NCBI RefSeq assembly: GCF_026343295.1
Contig: NZ_JAPELY010000003.1
Location: forward strand, 1,116,001-1,180,000
Source: Streptomyces sp. NBC_00083
Lineage (GTDB): Bacteria; Actinomycetota; Actinomycetes; Streptomycetales; Streptomycetaceae
Length of the DNA stretch: 64,000 nucleotides
Reading direction: 5' to 3'
Below, one piece after another: positions 35,967 through 45,042 of the stretch (positions are counted from its first letter, which is position 1; every line of letters begins with the position of its first letter). Under the pieces are notes generated by a model. It was not told the origin of the DNA, did no database searches, and saw only the letters and a program-made list of their open reading frames with translations. The translations under genes were made by a program, and so were the position numbers.

Positions 35967-36392
35967 CTATTCGGCGGGCTGTTCGTCGGGCGAGCGTCGA
36001 TCCTCGCGCGGTGGCGTGCCGGAGCCGCCGGCCAAGCCGTCGCCCATCAGCAGGGCGAAGACGAGGATGACGATCGAGGCGCCGAGCGCCGTGCCGGCCC
36101 ATCCGGCCCGCTGAGTCCTCGCGGAGCCACAGGCCAGCGCCTCGTTCCTGTCCCTGAAGTCGCCGAGTACGTCGTCTCCCGAGGGTATGAGGACTGATCC
36201 GCAGGTCACGTTCGTGGTGGAGGTCGGGTAGCCGGCGTCGAGGCCCTGGACCGACTTCGACACGGGCAGGAGGGCGAGGGCGATCGCGGTCATAGCGGCG
36301 AGCAGGGCCAGGGTCGCTCCCGCTTTCACGACCGTGGGCAGCATGCCCAACGAGCCTGCTGTCGGCGGAGTGTCGTTCTCTGTGCCGGCCAC
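35967..36392 (-). CDS. membrane protein, two spans
   Basis: 141 residues from a GTG at 36392 (GGGGGA just upstream). Two hydrophobic spans (VKAGATLALLAAMTAIALALL and TALGASIVILVFALLM) flank an extracytoplasmic loop of about 45 residues with two cysteines. Acidic/basic cytoplasmic tail. No family recognised. The frame continues to an ATG at 36461, which would add an unstructured N-terminus. Confidence 0.6.
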   Translation of the reverse strand: MAGTENDTPPTAGSLGMLPTVVKAGATLALLAAMTAIALALLPVSKSVQGLDAGYPTSTTNVTCGSVLIPSGDDVLGDFRDRNEALACGSARTQRAGWAGTALGASIVILVFALLMGDGLAGGSGTPPREDRRSPDEQPAE

Positions 36393-36582
36393 TGTCGTCC
36401 CCCATGCATCCGCGCCGTTGACGGCGCAACGGTAGCCGGTGCTGCCGGTCGGCCTCCGCACGGGGCACGAAGCTGCCCGGGTCCCCTGCTCGGCGCCCCA
36501 CGGCGCGTTCCGGGGTGACGTCTCCTGCGGTCTTCATGGCGGGATTTCGGCAGGTCTCAGGCGGGGCTTCGGTGACGTGCCG

Positions 36583-37008
36583 TCAAGCGCCCTGGGGGTC
36601 ATGCCGCTGGTCTCCAGGACCGACCGCCCCCGCATTCGGCCGGTCCTGCTCCGTGAACCAGTGCCCGCGAACGGCATCCGTGGGCCGGGGCGCGCCGAGG
36701 AGGTCGCGGCCCCAGAGCGCCAGCGCTTCGACGACGCCCCGCAGCGCCAGGCCGGGCTCGGTGAGCGTGTACACCATCCCGCCGGCGGGCCGCTCCAGTG
36801 GGCGGCGCTCGACCAGGCCGTCGGCCTGCAGCTGTTTGAGGCGCGCGGCCAGGATGTCGGTGGAGACACCCGGCAGGTCCGCGTGCAGGTCGGTGTAGCG
36901 CCGCGGGCCGTTCAGCAGCTCACGGACGATCAGGAGGCTCCAGCGTTCCCCCACCGCGTCCAAGGCGCGAGCGACCGCGCAGTACTGGTCGTAACTCCGC
37001 TGTGGCAT
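36583..37008 (-). CDS. HxlR family transcriptional regulator
   Basis: 141 residues. Winged-helix HxlR core: YDQYCAVARALDAVGERWSLLIVRELLNGPRRYTDL then STDILAARLKQLQADGLVERR and the wing GMVYTLTEPG. The C-terminal 30 residues are Pro/Arg-rich and variable. ATG at 37008 taken as start; 37020 is possible. Divergent from the aminotransferase gene with a CCAAGT-TGGT-ACTTGG dyad between them, so likely controls that region or itself. Confidence 0.9.
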   Translation of the reverse strand: MPQRSYDQYCAVARALDAVGERWSLLIVRELLNGPRRYTDLHADLPGVSTDILAARLKQLQADGLVERRPLERPAGGMVYTLTEPGLALRGVVEALALWGRDLLGAPRPTDAVRGHWFTEQDRPNAGAVGPGDQRHDPQGA

Positions 37009-37038
37009 GGGGGCCAGCATAACCGAGGGTTGGACTTT

Positions 37039-37054
37039 CCAAGTTGGTACTTGG
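37039..37054. promoter_or_regulatory. HxlR operator-like dyad
   Basis: Perfect 6-bp inverted repeat CCAAGT-TGGT-ACTTGG inside an ACTTTCC...TTGGTAGA context, about 31 bp upstream of the HxlR start and 60 bp upstream of the aminotransferase start. Confidence 0.65.
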
Positions 37055-37113
37055 TAGAACAAAGCAATCACGGGTGCGGGCAAGGGCGACAGCTACGGTC
37101 GGGGAGGCCACAG

Positions 37114-38325
37114 ATGGAGTTTCGGCAGTCCAGCAAGGTGAGGGACGTCTGCTACGAGATCCGCGGCCCGGTGGTCGACCAGGCCAACGCCCTTGAGGAG
37201 GCGGGGCACAGCGTGCTCAGGCTGAACACGGGCAACCCCGCGCCGTTCGGCTTCGAGGCGCCGGAGGAGATCGTCCAGGACATCATCCGCAACCTGCCCC
37301 GGGCCCATGGCTACAGCGATGCCCGCGGCATCCTCCCCGCCCGGCGCGCGGTGGTCCAGTACTACCAGCAGCGCGGCGTCGCGGGTGTGACGGTCGATGA
37401 CGTCTACCTCGGCAACGGCGCGTCCGAGCTGATCCAGATGGCCGTGCAGGCCCTTGTCGACGACCGCGACGAAGTACTGGTCCCGGCCCCCGACTTCCCG
37501 CTGTGGACCGCCGTGGTCCGCCTCGCGGGCGGCCGGGCCGTGCACTACATGTGCGACGAGGAGGCGGACTGGTACCCCGACCTCGACGACATCGCCTCGA
37601 AGATCACGGACCGGACCAAGGCCATCGTCGTCATCAACCCCAACAACCCGACCGGCGCGGTCTATTCGAAGGAACTCCTCGAAGGCATCCTCGGACTCGC
37701 CCGCCGGCACGGGCTCATGGTGCTCGCCGACGAGATCTACGACAAGATCCTCTACGACGGCACCGAGCACCACTGCCTCGCCGCACTCGCCGAGGACGTG
37801 CTGACCCTCACCTTCAACGGCTTGTCCAAGTCCTACCGGGTGGCCGGGTTCCGCAGCGGCTGGCTGGTCGCCTCCGGGCCGAAGGAGCTGGCCAAGGACT
37901 ACCTGGAAGGACTGACCACGCTGGCCGGGATGCGGCTGTGCCCGAACGTCCCGGGGCAGTACGCCATCCAGGCCGCGCTCGGCGGGCACCAGTCGATCCA
38001 CGACCTCACGCTGCCCACCGGCAGGCTCACCGAGCAGCGCGACGTCGCCTGGCGGGCACTGAACGACATCCCGGGCGTGAGCTGCGTCAAACCCAAGGGC
38101 GCGCTGTACGCCTTCGCCCGGCTCGACCCGGCCGTGCACAAAATCGTCGACGACAAGCGCTTCGTGCTGGACCTGCTGCTGCGCGAGAAGATCCAGGTCG
38201 TCCAGGGCACCGGCTTCAACTGGCCCCGCCCCGACCACTTCCGCTTCGTCACCCTCCCGCGCTCGGACGACCTGGAGACCGCGATCAACCGCATCGGCCG
38301 CTTCCTCGCCACGTATCGGCAGTAG
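37114..38325 (+). CDS. pyridoxal-phosphate aminotransferase (alanine aminotransferase type)
   Basis: 403 residues, class I/II aminotransferase. Features are RLNTGNPAPFGFEAP near the start, the NPNNPTGAVYS motif, the DEIYDKILYDG segment and the PLP lysine in GLSKSYRVAGFRSGW. The C-terminal arginine region is in FRFVTLP. It resembles the AlaA-type alanine aminotransferases of actinobacteria. The GGGGAGG ribosome site 7 nt before the ATG at 37114 decides the start; the frame upstream to 36439 is antisense to the HxlR gene. Adjacent HxlR gene may regulate it. Confidence 0.94.
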   Translation: MEFRQSSKVRDVCYEIRGPVVDQANALEEAGHSVLRLNTGNPAPFGFEAPEEIVQDIIRNLPRAHGYSDARGILPARRAVVQYYQQRGVAGVTVDDVYLGNGASELIQMAVQALVDDRDEVLVPAPDFPLWTAVVRLAGGRAVHYMCDEEADWYPDLDDIASKITDRTKAIVVINPNNPTGAVYSKELLEGILGLARRHGLMVLADEIYDKILYDGTEHHCLAALAEDVLTLTFNGLSKSYRVAGFRSGWLVASGPKELAKDYLEGLTTLAGMRLCPNVPGQYAIQAALGGHQSIHDLTLPTGRLTEQRDVAWRALNDIPGVSCVKPKGALYAFARLDPAVHKIVDDKRFVLDLLLREKIQVVQGTGFNWPRPDHFRFVTLPRSDDLETAINRIGRFLATYRQ

Positions 38326-38371
38326 CCGGTAGCCGGGATTCGACGACCACCAGCTGATCGGAGTGCACGAC

Positions 38372-38797
38372 ATGGACCGCGCATGGCTCTTCTCGCTCAT
38401 ACCGCTGTGCATCGGAGCGGGCTTCCTCTGCGCCGGCGTCCACGGCCTCCGCCGCCTCGGCGCGCTGCGCCGCGACGGGCGTACCGCGGTGGGGCGCGTC
38501 GTGCGTCACGACACCAGGCGGGGTGACGAGGGAGCTGCGTACCATCACCCCGTCGTGGCGTGGACGACCCACGACGGCCGCGCGTGCACGTACCCCTCCG
38601 CGTTCGGCCGGAGCACGATCCTGCGCGGTTTCGGCGTCGGTCACTCTGTCACGGTCCTGTACGACGAGAGGAACCCGCGCCGGTTCGTGATCCATGGCTG
38701 GGATTCGAAGGCGTTCTACGTGCTGTTCACGGTCATGGGGGCGGTCCTGACTACCGGCACGACGGCGGTGGTGGTTGCCGTGCTGGTCGGGGTCTGA
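38372..38797 (+). CDS. DUF3592 domain-containing membrane protein
   Basis: 141 residues. An N-terminal span (residues about 6-25), a DUF3592-type beta domain (GRTAVGRVVRHDTRRGDEGAAYHHPVVAWTTHDGR ... VGHSVTVLYDERNPRRF) and a C-terminal span. Family function unknown, probably membrane-associated. ATG at 38372 with GGAG 8 nt upstream. Co-directional 46 nt after the aminotransferase but not obviously related in function. Confidence 0.85.
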   Translation: MDRAWLFSLIPLCIGAGFLCAGVHGLRRLGALRRDGRTAVGRVVRHDTRRGDEGAAYHHPVVAWTTHDGRACTYPSAFGRSTILRGFGVGHSVTVLYDERNPRRFVIHGWDSKAFYVLFTVMGAVLTTGTTAVVVAVLVGV

Positions 38798-38953
38798 CCG
38801 CTTCGACGCGGGTGAAGCTCTTCTCTGGCTCTCCCCATGTCCATGTTCTCCCCATGTCCCGGCTTGGCGCGCCTGCAGCGCCCGATGCTGTGCTAGCCGC
38901 CTGGCCGGGCTGGAGGGGCGGGCGGGACTCACGAGGAGATGGGGAGACGCACG

Positions 38954-41900
38954 GTGATAAGACGCGCAGCACGATGGGCCGTTGCCGGAGTGGCCGCGGT
39001 GACCTTAGCGGCGACCGCGCAGGCGGCGGCGCCGGCCTTCGCGGACCCGGCTCCGCAGCTGGATCTGAAGGTGCTCCTGATCGGGGACGGGCCGGCCGAC
39101 CCGACCACGGTGGCGTGGCAGCACGCGCTGGACACCGAAGGCGTGGCGTACACGCTGGTGAACGCCACCGGGGACCTCGGCAGCGAGACGGTGTCGCTGC
39201 CGTCGCTGTCCAGCGGCACGCACGGCTATTACAACGGTGTGGTGTTCGCGGACTCGCCGGCCTGGTTCGGCGCCGGGCAGCTGACGGATCTGGACCGTTA
39301 CGAGGCCGGCTTCGGGATACGGCAGGTGGACGGGTACGTGTATCCGTCGGCCTCGGTGGGCCTGACGGCCGGTGACTCCGGCGCGATGAGCGGCACCGCG
39401 CAGCTGACGGCCGCCGGTCTCGCCGGGCTGCCGGAGCTGAAGGGCCCGGTGCCGTTCGAGGCCGGATCCTACGGATACCCGGCCACGCCGGTCGCGGGCG
39501 CGCCCGTCACCCCGTGGCTGCAGGACGCGGCAGGCCGGACGCTGGCCGCCGTCTATCAGCACCCGGCCACCGACGCGCAGGCAGGCGTCGCCGAGCTGGC
39601 GCTGACCTTCAACTACAACTCCACCGAACTTCCCTGGCTGCTGCTCGCACCGGGATTGATCAACTGGGTTACTCAGAACACCCACTTGGGCCTGTACCGC
39701 AACTACTTCGGCCAGGACGTCGACGACCTGTTCATCGCCGACAACGAGTGGAGCAACAAGTACCAGTGCACCCCGGCGGCCACCGAGCCGAACGACGTGC
39801 TGTGCCCGCCGGGCGTGGGCGGCAATGCCGCAGACGCGCCGCCGGACACCCAGATGAGCGCCGCGGACGTGGACTACGTGGCCAACTGGCAGAAGCAGAC
39901 CGGCATCAAGCTGGAGTTCGCGTTCAACGCCATCGGCGCGTGCACCGCGCCCACCGCGAGCGCGACGTCCGGCGCGAACTGCTCGGGCAGCACCACGGTG
40001 AACGGCACCACCTACACCGACCCGGGGCAGACGGTCGACGCCGACTATCCGAATGACGCCGCGTTCGTCAACGAAATGCTCAAGCAGCAGGGCCAGTTCA
40101 ACTGGATCACGCACACCTGGTCCCACATGTTCCTGGGCTGCACCGTCGCGGCCCCGCAGCCCGCGAACGCGCCCACGGCGGGCACCGGCGGGTCCCTGAG
40201 TGCCGGCGGGTACAGCTACGAGATCACCGCCGCCACCGCCTACGGCGAGTCGGAACCCTCGACCCCGCAGCAGGTCACCGTCGCGGCGAACGGATCGGTC
40301 GCGCTGTCCTGGCCGGACGCGCCCAACGGGGGCGGCCCGAGCCTGGCGAAGCTGGAGTCGCAGTACTCCGGCGGCACCGGCTTCTGGGGCTACGACATCT
40401 ACCGCGCGCCCGCCGGCTCCACCAGCTTCGGCCTGATCGGCCAGGTCAAGGAGGACCCGACCGGCGCGGCCACGGCCTACTCGTACACCGACACCGGCGC
40501 CACGAGCCCGGCCGGCGGCCCCGGCAGCACCGCCGACTACCCGACCGCGACCGACCCCGGCATCGGCTGCGCGAACGCCGCCGGCTGGGTGCCCGCGACC
40601 AGCGCCACGCCCGACTCCAGCATCGAGCAGGAGATCGGCCTGGACGACGCCTTCGCGGCCAACAACGGCCTCACCAACTTCAGCACGCACTCCGTCGTCA
40701 CCGGCGAGCACTCCGGCCTGGAGAACCCCAACATCCCGCGGGCCTTCGCCGACACCGGAGTCACGGTCTTCGGCGCCGACGCCTCGCGCCAGCCGCAGTC
40801 GTACGCCATCACCGGCACCAGCGCGACCGGCGCCGCCAACACGGCTTCCTCCGCGCCCCGTTACCCCAGCAACATCTACTACAACGCGGCCAACTGGCCC
40901 GACGAGCTCAACGAGTACAACACCGCCTACGTCGCCGCCGGGTCCCCGGTCGGCGACAGCCAGTACCCCGGCGAGACCGGCAAGTGCGTCGGCACGCCGT
41001 CCACCACCTGCACCACCACCCCCGCGAGCGAGGCCACGGTGCTGGCCTCCGAGTCGCGGATCATGCTCGGCCACGTCCTGTCCGACGACCCGCGCATGAA
41101 CTACGCCCACCAGGCCAACCTGGTCGGTCCGGCCACCAAGACCGTGAACGGCACCACCTCGGACTACGGCTACACCCTGCTGACCCTGCTGAGCAACATG
41201 CAGGCGCAGTACGCGAGTTGGTCGACGACACCTCTGGTCCAGATGACTGACGCCGGCCAGTCCCAGGTACTCGCCGAGTCCGCTGCGTGGACCGCCGCGA
41301 AGAACGCGGGCACGGTCACCGCCTCCGTGCAGAACGGCTCCGTCGTGATCGGCAACTCCGGCGGATCCGCGGTATCGGTGCCGGTCACCGTCCCGGACGG
41401 CAGCACCCTGAACGGCGCCGCCTTCGGCGAGTCGTACGGCGGTACACGGTCGGCGTGGACCCCGGTGGGCGCCGGGTCCACGATCACCATCACCGTCCCG
41501 TCGTCGGGCGGCCCCGTCGGTACCGCACCGGCCGTCACCGGCCCGACCTCCGCGTCGGCCGTCACCGGCACCGCCTTCACCGCCACCATCACCACCACCG
41601 GCGCCCCGGCCCCCGCCCTGACGGAGTCCGGGAACCTGCCGGCCGGGGTCACCTTCAAGGACAACGGCGACGGCACGGCAACGGTCTCCGGCACACCGGC
41701 GGCCGGGAGCGGCGGCAGCTATCCGCTGACCATCACCGCCACCAACAGCGCGGGCAAGGCCACCGGCCCGTTGACGATCACCGTCAGCCAGCCCCCAGCC
41801 ATCACCAGCAAGGCGAGCGCCACCGCCCGGCTGCTGACCCCCTTCACCTTCAACGTCACCACCACGGGCGTCCCGAAGGCGGTCCTCAGCGAATCCGGCG

Positions 41901-42055
41901 CCCTGCCCCTCGGGTTCAGGTTCACCCCCACGAGCAACGGCACCGCCACCATCACCGGCACCGCCCTGCTCCCGGGCATCTACCACCTGACCCTCACCGC
42001 CAAGAACAGTGCGGGCACCACCACACAGCCCTTCACCCTCACCTTGACGCTGTGA
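38954..42055 (+). CDS. large secreted CE18/Agd3-like polysaccharide deacetylase with Ig-like repeats
   Basis: About 1033 residues. A Tat/Sec-like signal peptide (RRAARW then a hydrophobic core, cleavage near AFA), an N-terminal alpha/beta or carbohydrate-binding region (about 35-215), then a deacetylase barrel. Metal and catalytic residues appear as QDVDDLF (Asp257/258) and HTWSHMF (His387/391), the Asp-His-His set of Agd3-type CE18 esterases, which deacetylate galactosaminogalactan. The C-terminal ~170 residues are two putative Ig-like (He_PIG) repeats. GGGGAG precedes the GTG at 38954; an ATG at 38939 is an alternative. Followed by a terminator. Confidence 0.82.
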   Translation: MIRRAARWAVAGVAAVTLAATAQAAAPAFADPAPQLDLKVLLIGDGPADPTTVAWQHALDTEGVAYTLVNATGDLGSETVSLPSLSSGTHGYYNGVVFADSPAWFGAGQLTDLDRYEAGFGIRQVDGYVYPSASVGLTAGDSGAMSGTAQLTAAGLAGLPELKGPVPFEAGSYGYPATPVAGAPVTPWLQDAAGRTLAAVYQHPATDAQAGVAELALTFNYNSTELPWLLLAPGLINWVTQNTHLGLYRNYFGQDVDDLFIADNEWSNKYQCTPAATEPNDVLCPPGVGGNAADAPPDTQMSAADVDYVANWQKQTGIKLEFAFNAIGACTAPTASATSGANCSGSTTVNGTTYTDPGQTVDADYPNDAAFVNEMLKQQGQFNWITHTWSHMFLGCTVAAPQPANAPTAGTGGSLSAGGYSYEITAATAYGESEPSTPQQVTVAANGSVALSWPDAPNGGGPSLAKLESQYSGGTGFWGYDIYRAPAGSTSFGLIGQVKEDPTGAATAYSYTDTGATSPAGGPGSTADYPTATDPGIGCANAAGWVPATSATPDSSIEQEIGLDDAFAANNGLTNFSTHSVVTGEHSGLENPNIPRAFADTGVTVFGADASRQPQSYAITGTSATGAANTASSAPRYPSNIYYNAANWPDELNEYNTAYVAAGSPVGDSQYPGETGKCVGTPSTTCTTTPASEATVLASESRIMLGHVLSDDPRMNYAHQANLVGPATKTVNGTTSDYGYTLLTLLSNMQAQYASWSTTPLVQMTDAGQSQVLAESAAWTAAKNAGTVTASVQNGSVVIGNSGGSAVSVPVTVPDGSTLNGAAFGESYGGTRSAWTPVGAGSTITITVPSSGGPVGTAPAVTGPTSASAVTGTAFTATITTTGAPAPALTESGNLPAGVTFKDNGDGTATVSGTPAAGSGGSYPLTITATNSAGKATGPLTITVSQPPAITSKASATARLLTPFTFNVTTTGVPKAVLSESGALPLGFRFTPTSNGTATITGTALLPGIYHLTLTAKNSAGTTTQPFTLTLTL

Positions 42056-42137
42056 GCGCCTGACCCTGTGAGGGCGCGTGACACGCTCCGCGCGCACCTC
42101 GCTGACATACCTGCCAAGTCGAGATCCGAAGAAGGGA

Positions 42138-42166
42138 GCCCCCGCTCGCTGAGCCCGAGCGGGGGC
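42138..42166 (+). terminator. terminator after the CE18-like gene
   Basis: Perfect 11-bp stem (42138-42148 with 42156-42166), 7-nt loop, 82 nt after the stop and before the next secreted-protein gene. Confidence 0.75.
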
Positions 42167-42277
42167 GGCCCGGTGGCTTTCCGGGCGGACCGGGCGGCCG
42201 TGCCATGCGGGTGGAAATCGGCCACGCGTGCGCCCCGCTTCTGGCTACCGAGCCCCGCTCGGCGGGATGTTGGGCGC

Positions 42278-43498
42278 ATGAACCGTGTTCGCGTCGCTGC
42301 GACCGTCCTTCTGCTCACGCTCCTTCTGTGCACCGCCCCACCCGCCCTCTCGGCGCAGGCCACCGCGCCGGCCGATGCGGGCGCCACGGAGCGCATCGCC
42401 CCGGGGATCGAGTACCGGGCGTTCGACCTGCCCACTCCGCACGGACCGATCCGCATCCATCTGCTGACCGTCCACCTCCAGCACCCCGGTGTGCGGGCCG
42501 GCCTCCTGTATCCCGGTGCTGTCGCCGACCGGGCACCCGTCTCCGTCATGGCCGACCGTCAGGGGGCCGCCGCCGCGGTCAACGGGGACTTCTTCAACAT
42601 CACCGAGGGTCAGCACCCCGGCGTCCCCGCCACGGGAGCGGCCTCGGGAGCCGCCGTGCTCGACGGCCGCGCACTGAAGGCGGCGGTCCCCGAAGGCCAG
42701 CGCTTCGGCGGCGCGCTGCCCCCGGGCGACAGCGGTGAAGACGTCGTCGGTGTCGGTGTCGACGGCAGGGCCCGCACCGCACGGCTCACCCTGCGAGGCC
42801 ACCTCCGCACCCCGCACGCGACCCTGCCCGTGCGCGGCCTCAACCAGTACGCCCTCCCCGAAGGGGCGATCGGCCTGTTCACCCACCAGTGGGGGAGTAC
42901 GTCACGCGCCCGCGCCGTCTGCGGCACCGACCGCGACCGGGCAGCCCCCTGCACCCACGACACCTTCGAGTTGACGATCCGTCAGGGACGCGTCCAGCGC
43001 ACCAGCACAAGCCCCGGCAGCGGGCCGATCCCGCCCGGAACCATCGTCGCCCTGGGCCGTGAGGGCGGCGCACAGGCCCTGCGCTCCCTCGCCGCGGGCA
43101 CCCGGGTCGACGTCGGCTACCGCCTCGCGTCCACCAGCCAGGTGCCGTTCACCTTCGCCCTGGGCGCCTACCGCGTGCTCGGACACGGCCGGCCACTGCC
43201 CGGCCTGGACGCCACAACTGCCGCACCCCGCACCGCTGTCGGTCTCGCCGGCCACGGCCACGTGATGCGGCTGGTCGCCACCGACGGACGGGAATCGACG
43301 GCGACCGGCCTCACCCTCGCCGAACTCGCCCGTCTCCTGCGCTCCCTCGACTGCGACGAGGGTGTCTACGTCGACGGAGGAGCGTCCACGACGCTCGTCA
43401 CCCGCGACCCCGCCACCGGGCGCGCGGTCGTACGCAACACCCTCGACCAGGGCCAGGAACGCCGGGTACCCAACGGCATCGCCCTCTTCAGCCCCTGA
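42278..43498 (+). CDS. secreted phosphodiester glycosidase (NAGPA/DUF2233-like)
   Basis: 406 residues. Signal peptide (MNRVRVAATVLLLTLLL, cleavage near LSAQA at about 26), then the NAGPA domain: AAAVNGDFFNITEGQHPGVPATG (metal and active-site Asp), GRVQRTS, and the closing LDCDEGVYVDGGASTTLV and RRVPNGIALF. Human NAGPA uncovers Man-6-P by removing GlcNAc from a phosphodiester. Bacterial members are predicted to act on cell-wall or exopolymer phosphodiesters. Adjacent to the CE18-like secreted deacetylase, so a shared role in surface polymer turnover is plausible but unproven. Confidence 0.88.
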   Translation: MNRVRVAATVLLLTLLLCTAPPALSAQATAPADAGATERIAPGIEYRAFDLPTPHGPIRIHLLTVHLQHPGVRAGLLYPGAVADRAPVSVMADRQGAAAAVNGDFFNITEGQHPGVPATGAASGAAVLDGRALKAAVPEGQRFGGALPPGDSGEDVVGVGVDGRARTARLTLRGHLRTPHATLPVRGLNQYALPEGAIGLFTHQWGSTSRARAVCGTDRDRAAPCTHDTFELTIRQGRVQRTSTSPGSGPIPPGTIVALGREGGAQALRSLAAGTRVDVGYRLASTSQVPFTFALGAYRVLGHGRPLPGLDATTAAPRTAVGLAGHGHVMRLVATDGRESTATGLTLAELARLLRSLDCDEGVYVDGGASTTLVTRDPATGRAVVRNTLDQGQERRVPNGIALFSP

Positions 43499-43562
43499 CC
43501 GCTGAAGTCACCGACGTCCTTGCACGGCGATGCGTGGTTCAACGGGGCCGGGAAAAGAGTGC

Positions 43563-43596
43563 GGCCCGGGTGCGCGATGGTTCCCGCACCCGGGCC
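43563..43596. terminator. bidirectional terminator
   Basis: Perfect 12-bp stem (43563-43574 with 43585-43596), 10-nt loop, between the phosphodiester glycosidase gene and the convergent DUF5302 gene. Confidence 0.8.
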
Positions 43597-43639
43597 GTGT
43601 CCCGTTGCCGCTGTGTACCGGCAATGAGGCCGGGGGCCG

Positions 43640-43918
43640 TCAGCCGCCGCTCTTGCGGCGGAACGACTTCTGGCTCGACGCCGGGCCGTGCGCGCCACGG
43701 ACCTTCGACGTGGCGGAGTCCGAGCCGTGGGCACCGGCATCCGCCTGGGTGCCGCGCTTGCGCGCCAGCGCCTCGCGGAACTGACGCTTCAGGTCGTACT
43801 GACCGTCGGCGTCCGGAGCGATGGCGGTGCCTTCGGGCTCGGCCGGCCCGGACGTCGGGGCAGCGCCCTCGGGCTCCGTCGGCTCCGAACCTTCTTGTGA
43901 GGCGTTCTCTGCGGTCAT
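43640..43918 (-). CDS. DUF5302 domain-containing small protein
   Basis: 92 residues, highly polar. Acidic Pro/Glu/Ala-rich N-terminus, then the DUF5302 core YDLKRQFREALARKRG and a basic KSFRRKSGG tail. Family widespread in Streptomyces, function unknown, probably nucleic-acid associated judging by charge only. AGGAGG lies 5 nt before the ATG. Confidence 0.85.
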   Translation of the reverse strand: MTAENASQEGSEPTEPEGAAPTSGPAEPEGTAIAPDADGQYDLKRQFREALARKRGTQADAGAHGSDSATSKVRGAHGPASSQKSFRRKSGG

Positions 43919-44185
43919 GGGGACCTCCTGGGTTCGGGGAGTGCAACGTGCAGCTTGTCATGCCGGACGCTGTTCGCGGCACCGGCTTTCAAGCAGCCCC
44001 CGCCAGGCGGTTCCGCCGTCGCGGCGGAACCCGCCGAGACCTTGGGCGGGCGAGCCCCCGACGTACGGATGCAGATGCCTCCCTCGAACGGGCCGAGCGC
44101 TCCGGGCGCCTCCATACGCGGCGCTGATGGCTGCCATCGGATCCACCTGTTGGACGGATGGATCAAGCGGCCGGAGGATGGGGGC

Positions 44186-44554
44186 ATGACGACGACGAAG
44201 ACCGCGCGAGAACTTGCCGAGGCCTACTTCACCGCCTGGGAGACGGGCGACTTCGAGACCCTGAGGGCCCTCCTGGCCCGGGACATCGACTTCGTCGGAC
44301 CGCTCGGCACGGCTTCCGGCGTGGAGGAGGCGCTCGCCGGGCTGAAGGGGCTGGGCCGTGTGCTGGAGAAGATCGACGTGAGGGCGCGGGTGGCGGAGGA
44401 CCCTGACGTGATCACCTGGTTCGACCTCTACACGAGCGTCGCGCCGCCGACGCCCACGGCGAACTGGATGCACACGGAGGACGGGCACATCACCCGGATC
44501 CGGGTGGCCTTCGACCCGCGTGAGCTCGTCGCGGGATTCGAGCGGAGCGCCTGA
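44186..44554 (+). CDS. NTF2/SnoaL-like protein
   Basis: 122 residues of the NTF2-like cone fold: LAEAYFTAWETGDFETLRALLARDIDFVGPLG then FDLYTS and HTEDGHITRIRVAFDPRELV. Members are isomerases, cyclases or ligand binders, often of polyketide or steroid-like compounds. No active-site Asp/His set is decisive. GGAGG about 10 nt upstream of the ATG at 44186; the frame upstream is antisense-like and rejected. Convergent with the VOC gene. Confidence 0.85.
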   Translation: MTTTKTARELAEAYFTAWETGDFETLRALLARDIDFVGPLGTASGVEEALAGLKGLGRVLEKIDVRARVAEDPDVITWFDLYTSVAPPTPTANWMHTEDGHITRIRVAFDPRELVAGFERSA

Positions 44555-44587
44555 CCGGCGGCGTCGGCAGGGCGACCCCGGATCCGC

Positions 44588-44956
44588 TCAGCCCCCGTGC
44601 GCGGTGAGGACGTACCCCTCGGGACCCTCGAAGGAGAACTTCGGGCCGAAGGGGCTTTCCGCCAGGGGCTCGACGATCTTGATGCCTGCGGCAACGAGCT
44701 GGTCGTGCAGCCCCTGAGCGTCGGGGGTCGGGAACCAGAGGACCATGCCGAGACCCGGCCGGCTCGTGTCGTCGAGGTCGACACCCGGGAGCAGGGCGCG
44801 GATGGCGAACGTCGGCCGGGTGTCGAACACGACCGCGTGCGGGGGTGAGACCTCGGCTCGCCGCAGCCCCAGGTGCTGTTCGCAGAAGGCCGCCGCAGCC
44901 TCCACGTCACGGACCTGCAGGGCGATGAAGTCGGGACCGTCGATGGCGACAGGCAT
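44588..44956 (-). CDS. VOC family protein (glyoxalase-like)
   Basis: 122 residues, one vicinal-oxygen-chelate module: GPDFIALQVRDVEAAAAFCEQHLGL, SPPHAVVFDTRPTFAIRALLPGVDL and the end FSFEGPEGYVLTAHGG. Such proteins bind metal or act as dioxygenase, glyoxalase or antibiotic binders. GAGGAAA precedes the ATG at 44956. Divergent from a MarR regulator over a long dyad, so probably repressed by it and induced by a toxic small molecule. Confidence 0.9.
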   Translation of the reverse strand: MPVAIDGPDFIALQVRDVEAAAAFCEQHLGLRRAEVSPPHAVVFDTRPTFAIRALLPGVDLDDTSRPGLGMVLWFPTPDAQGLHDQLVAAGIKIVEPLAESPFGPKFSFEGPEGYVLTAHGG

Positions 44957-44981
44957 GGGTTTCCTCACGTTTCGCGGTTTT

Positions 44982-45042
44982 GATGTCAGGACTTTGACAT
45001 AGAGCCTAGGCTGCGGCTTCACCTATGTCAAAATGCTGACAT
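44982..45042. promoter_or_regulatory. extended MarR operator dyad
   Basis: Inner arms TTTGACATAG and CTATGTCAAA (44993-45002 and 45023-45032), continued after a 3-nt interruption by outer arms TGTCAG/CTGACA (ATGTCAG at 44983-44989 and CTGACAT at 45036-45042). The right outer arm includes the MarR start codon. Confidence 0.8.

Noticed and set aside
39005..42097. 1030-codon minus-strand frame opposite the CE18-like gene
   Set aside because: Gly/Arg-rich with no domains, and the plus-strand frame has clear motifs, a signal peptide and normal codon bias.
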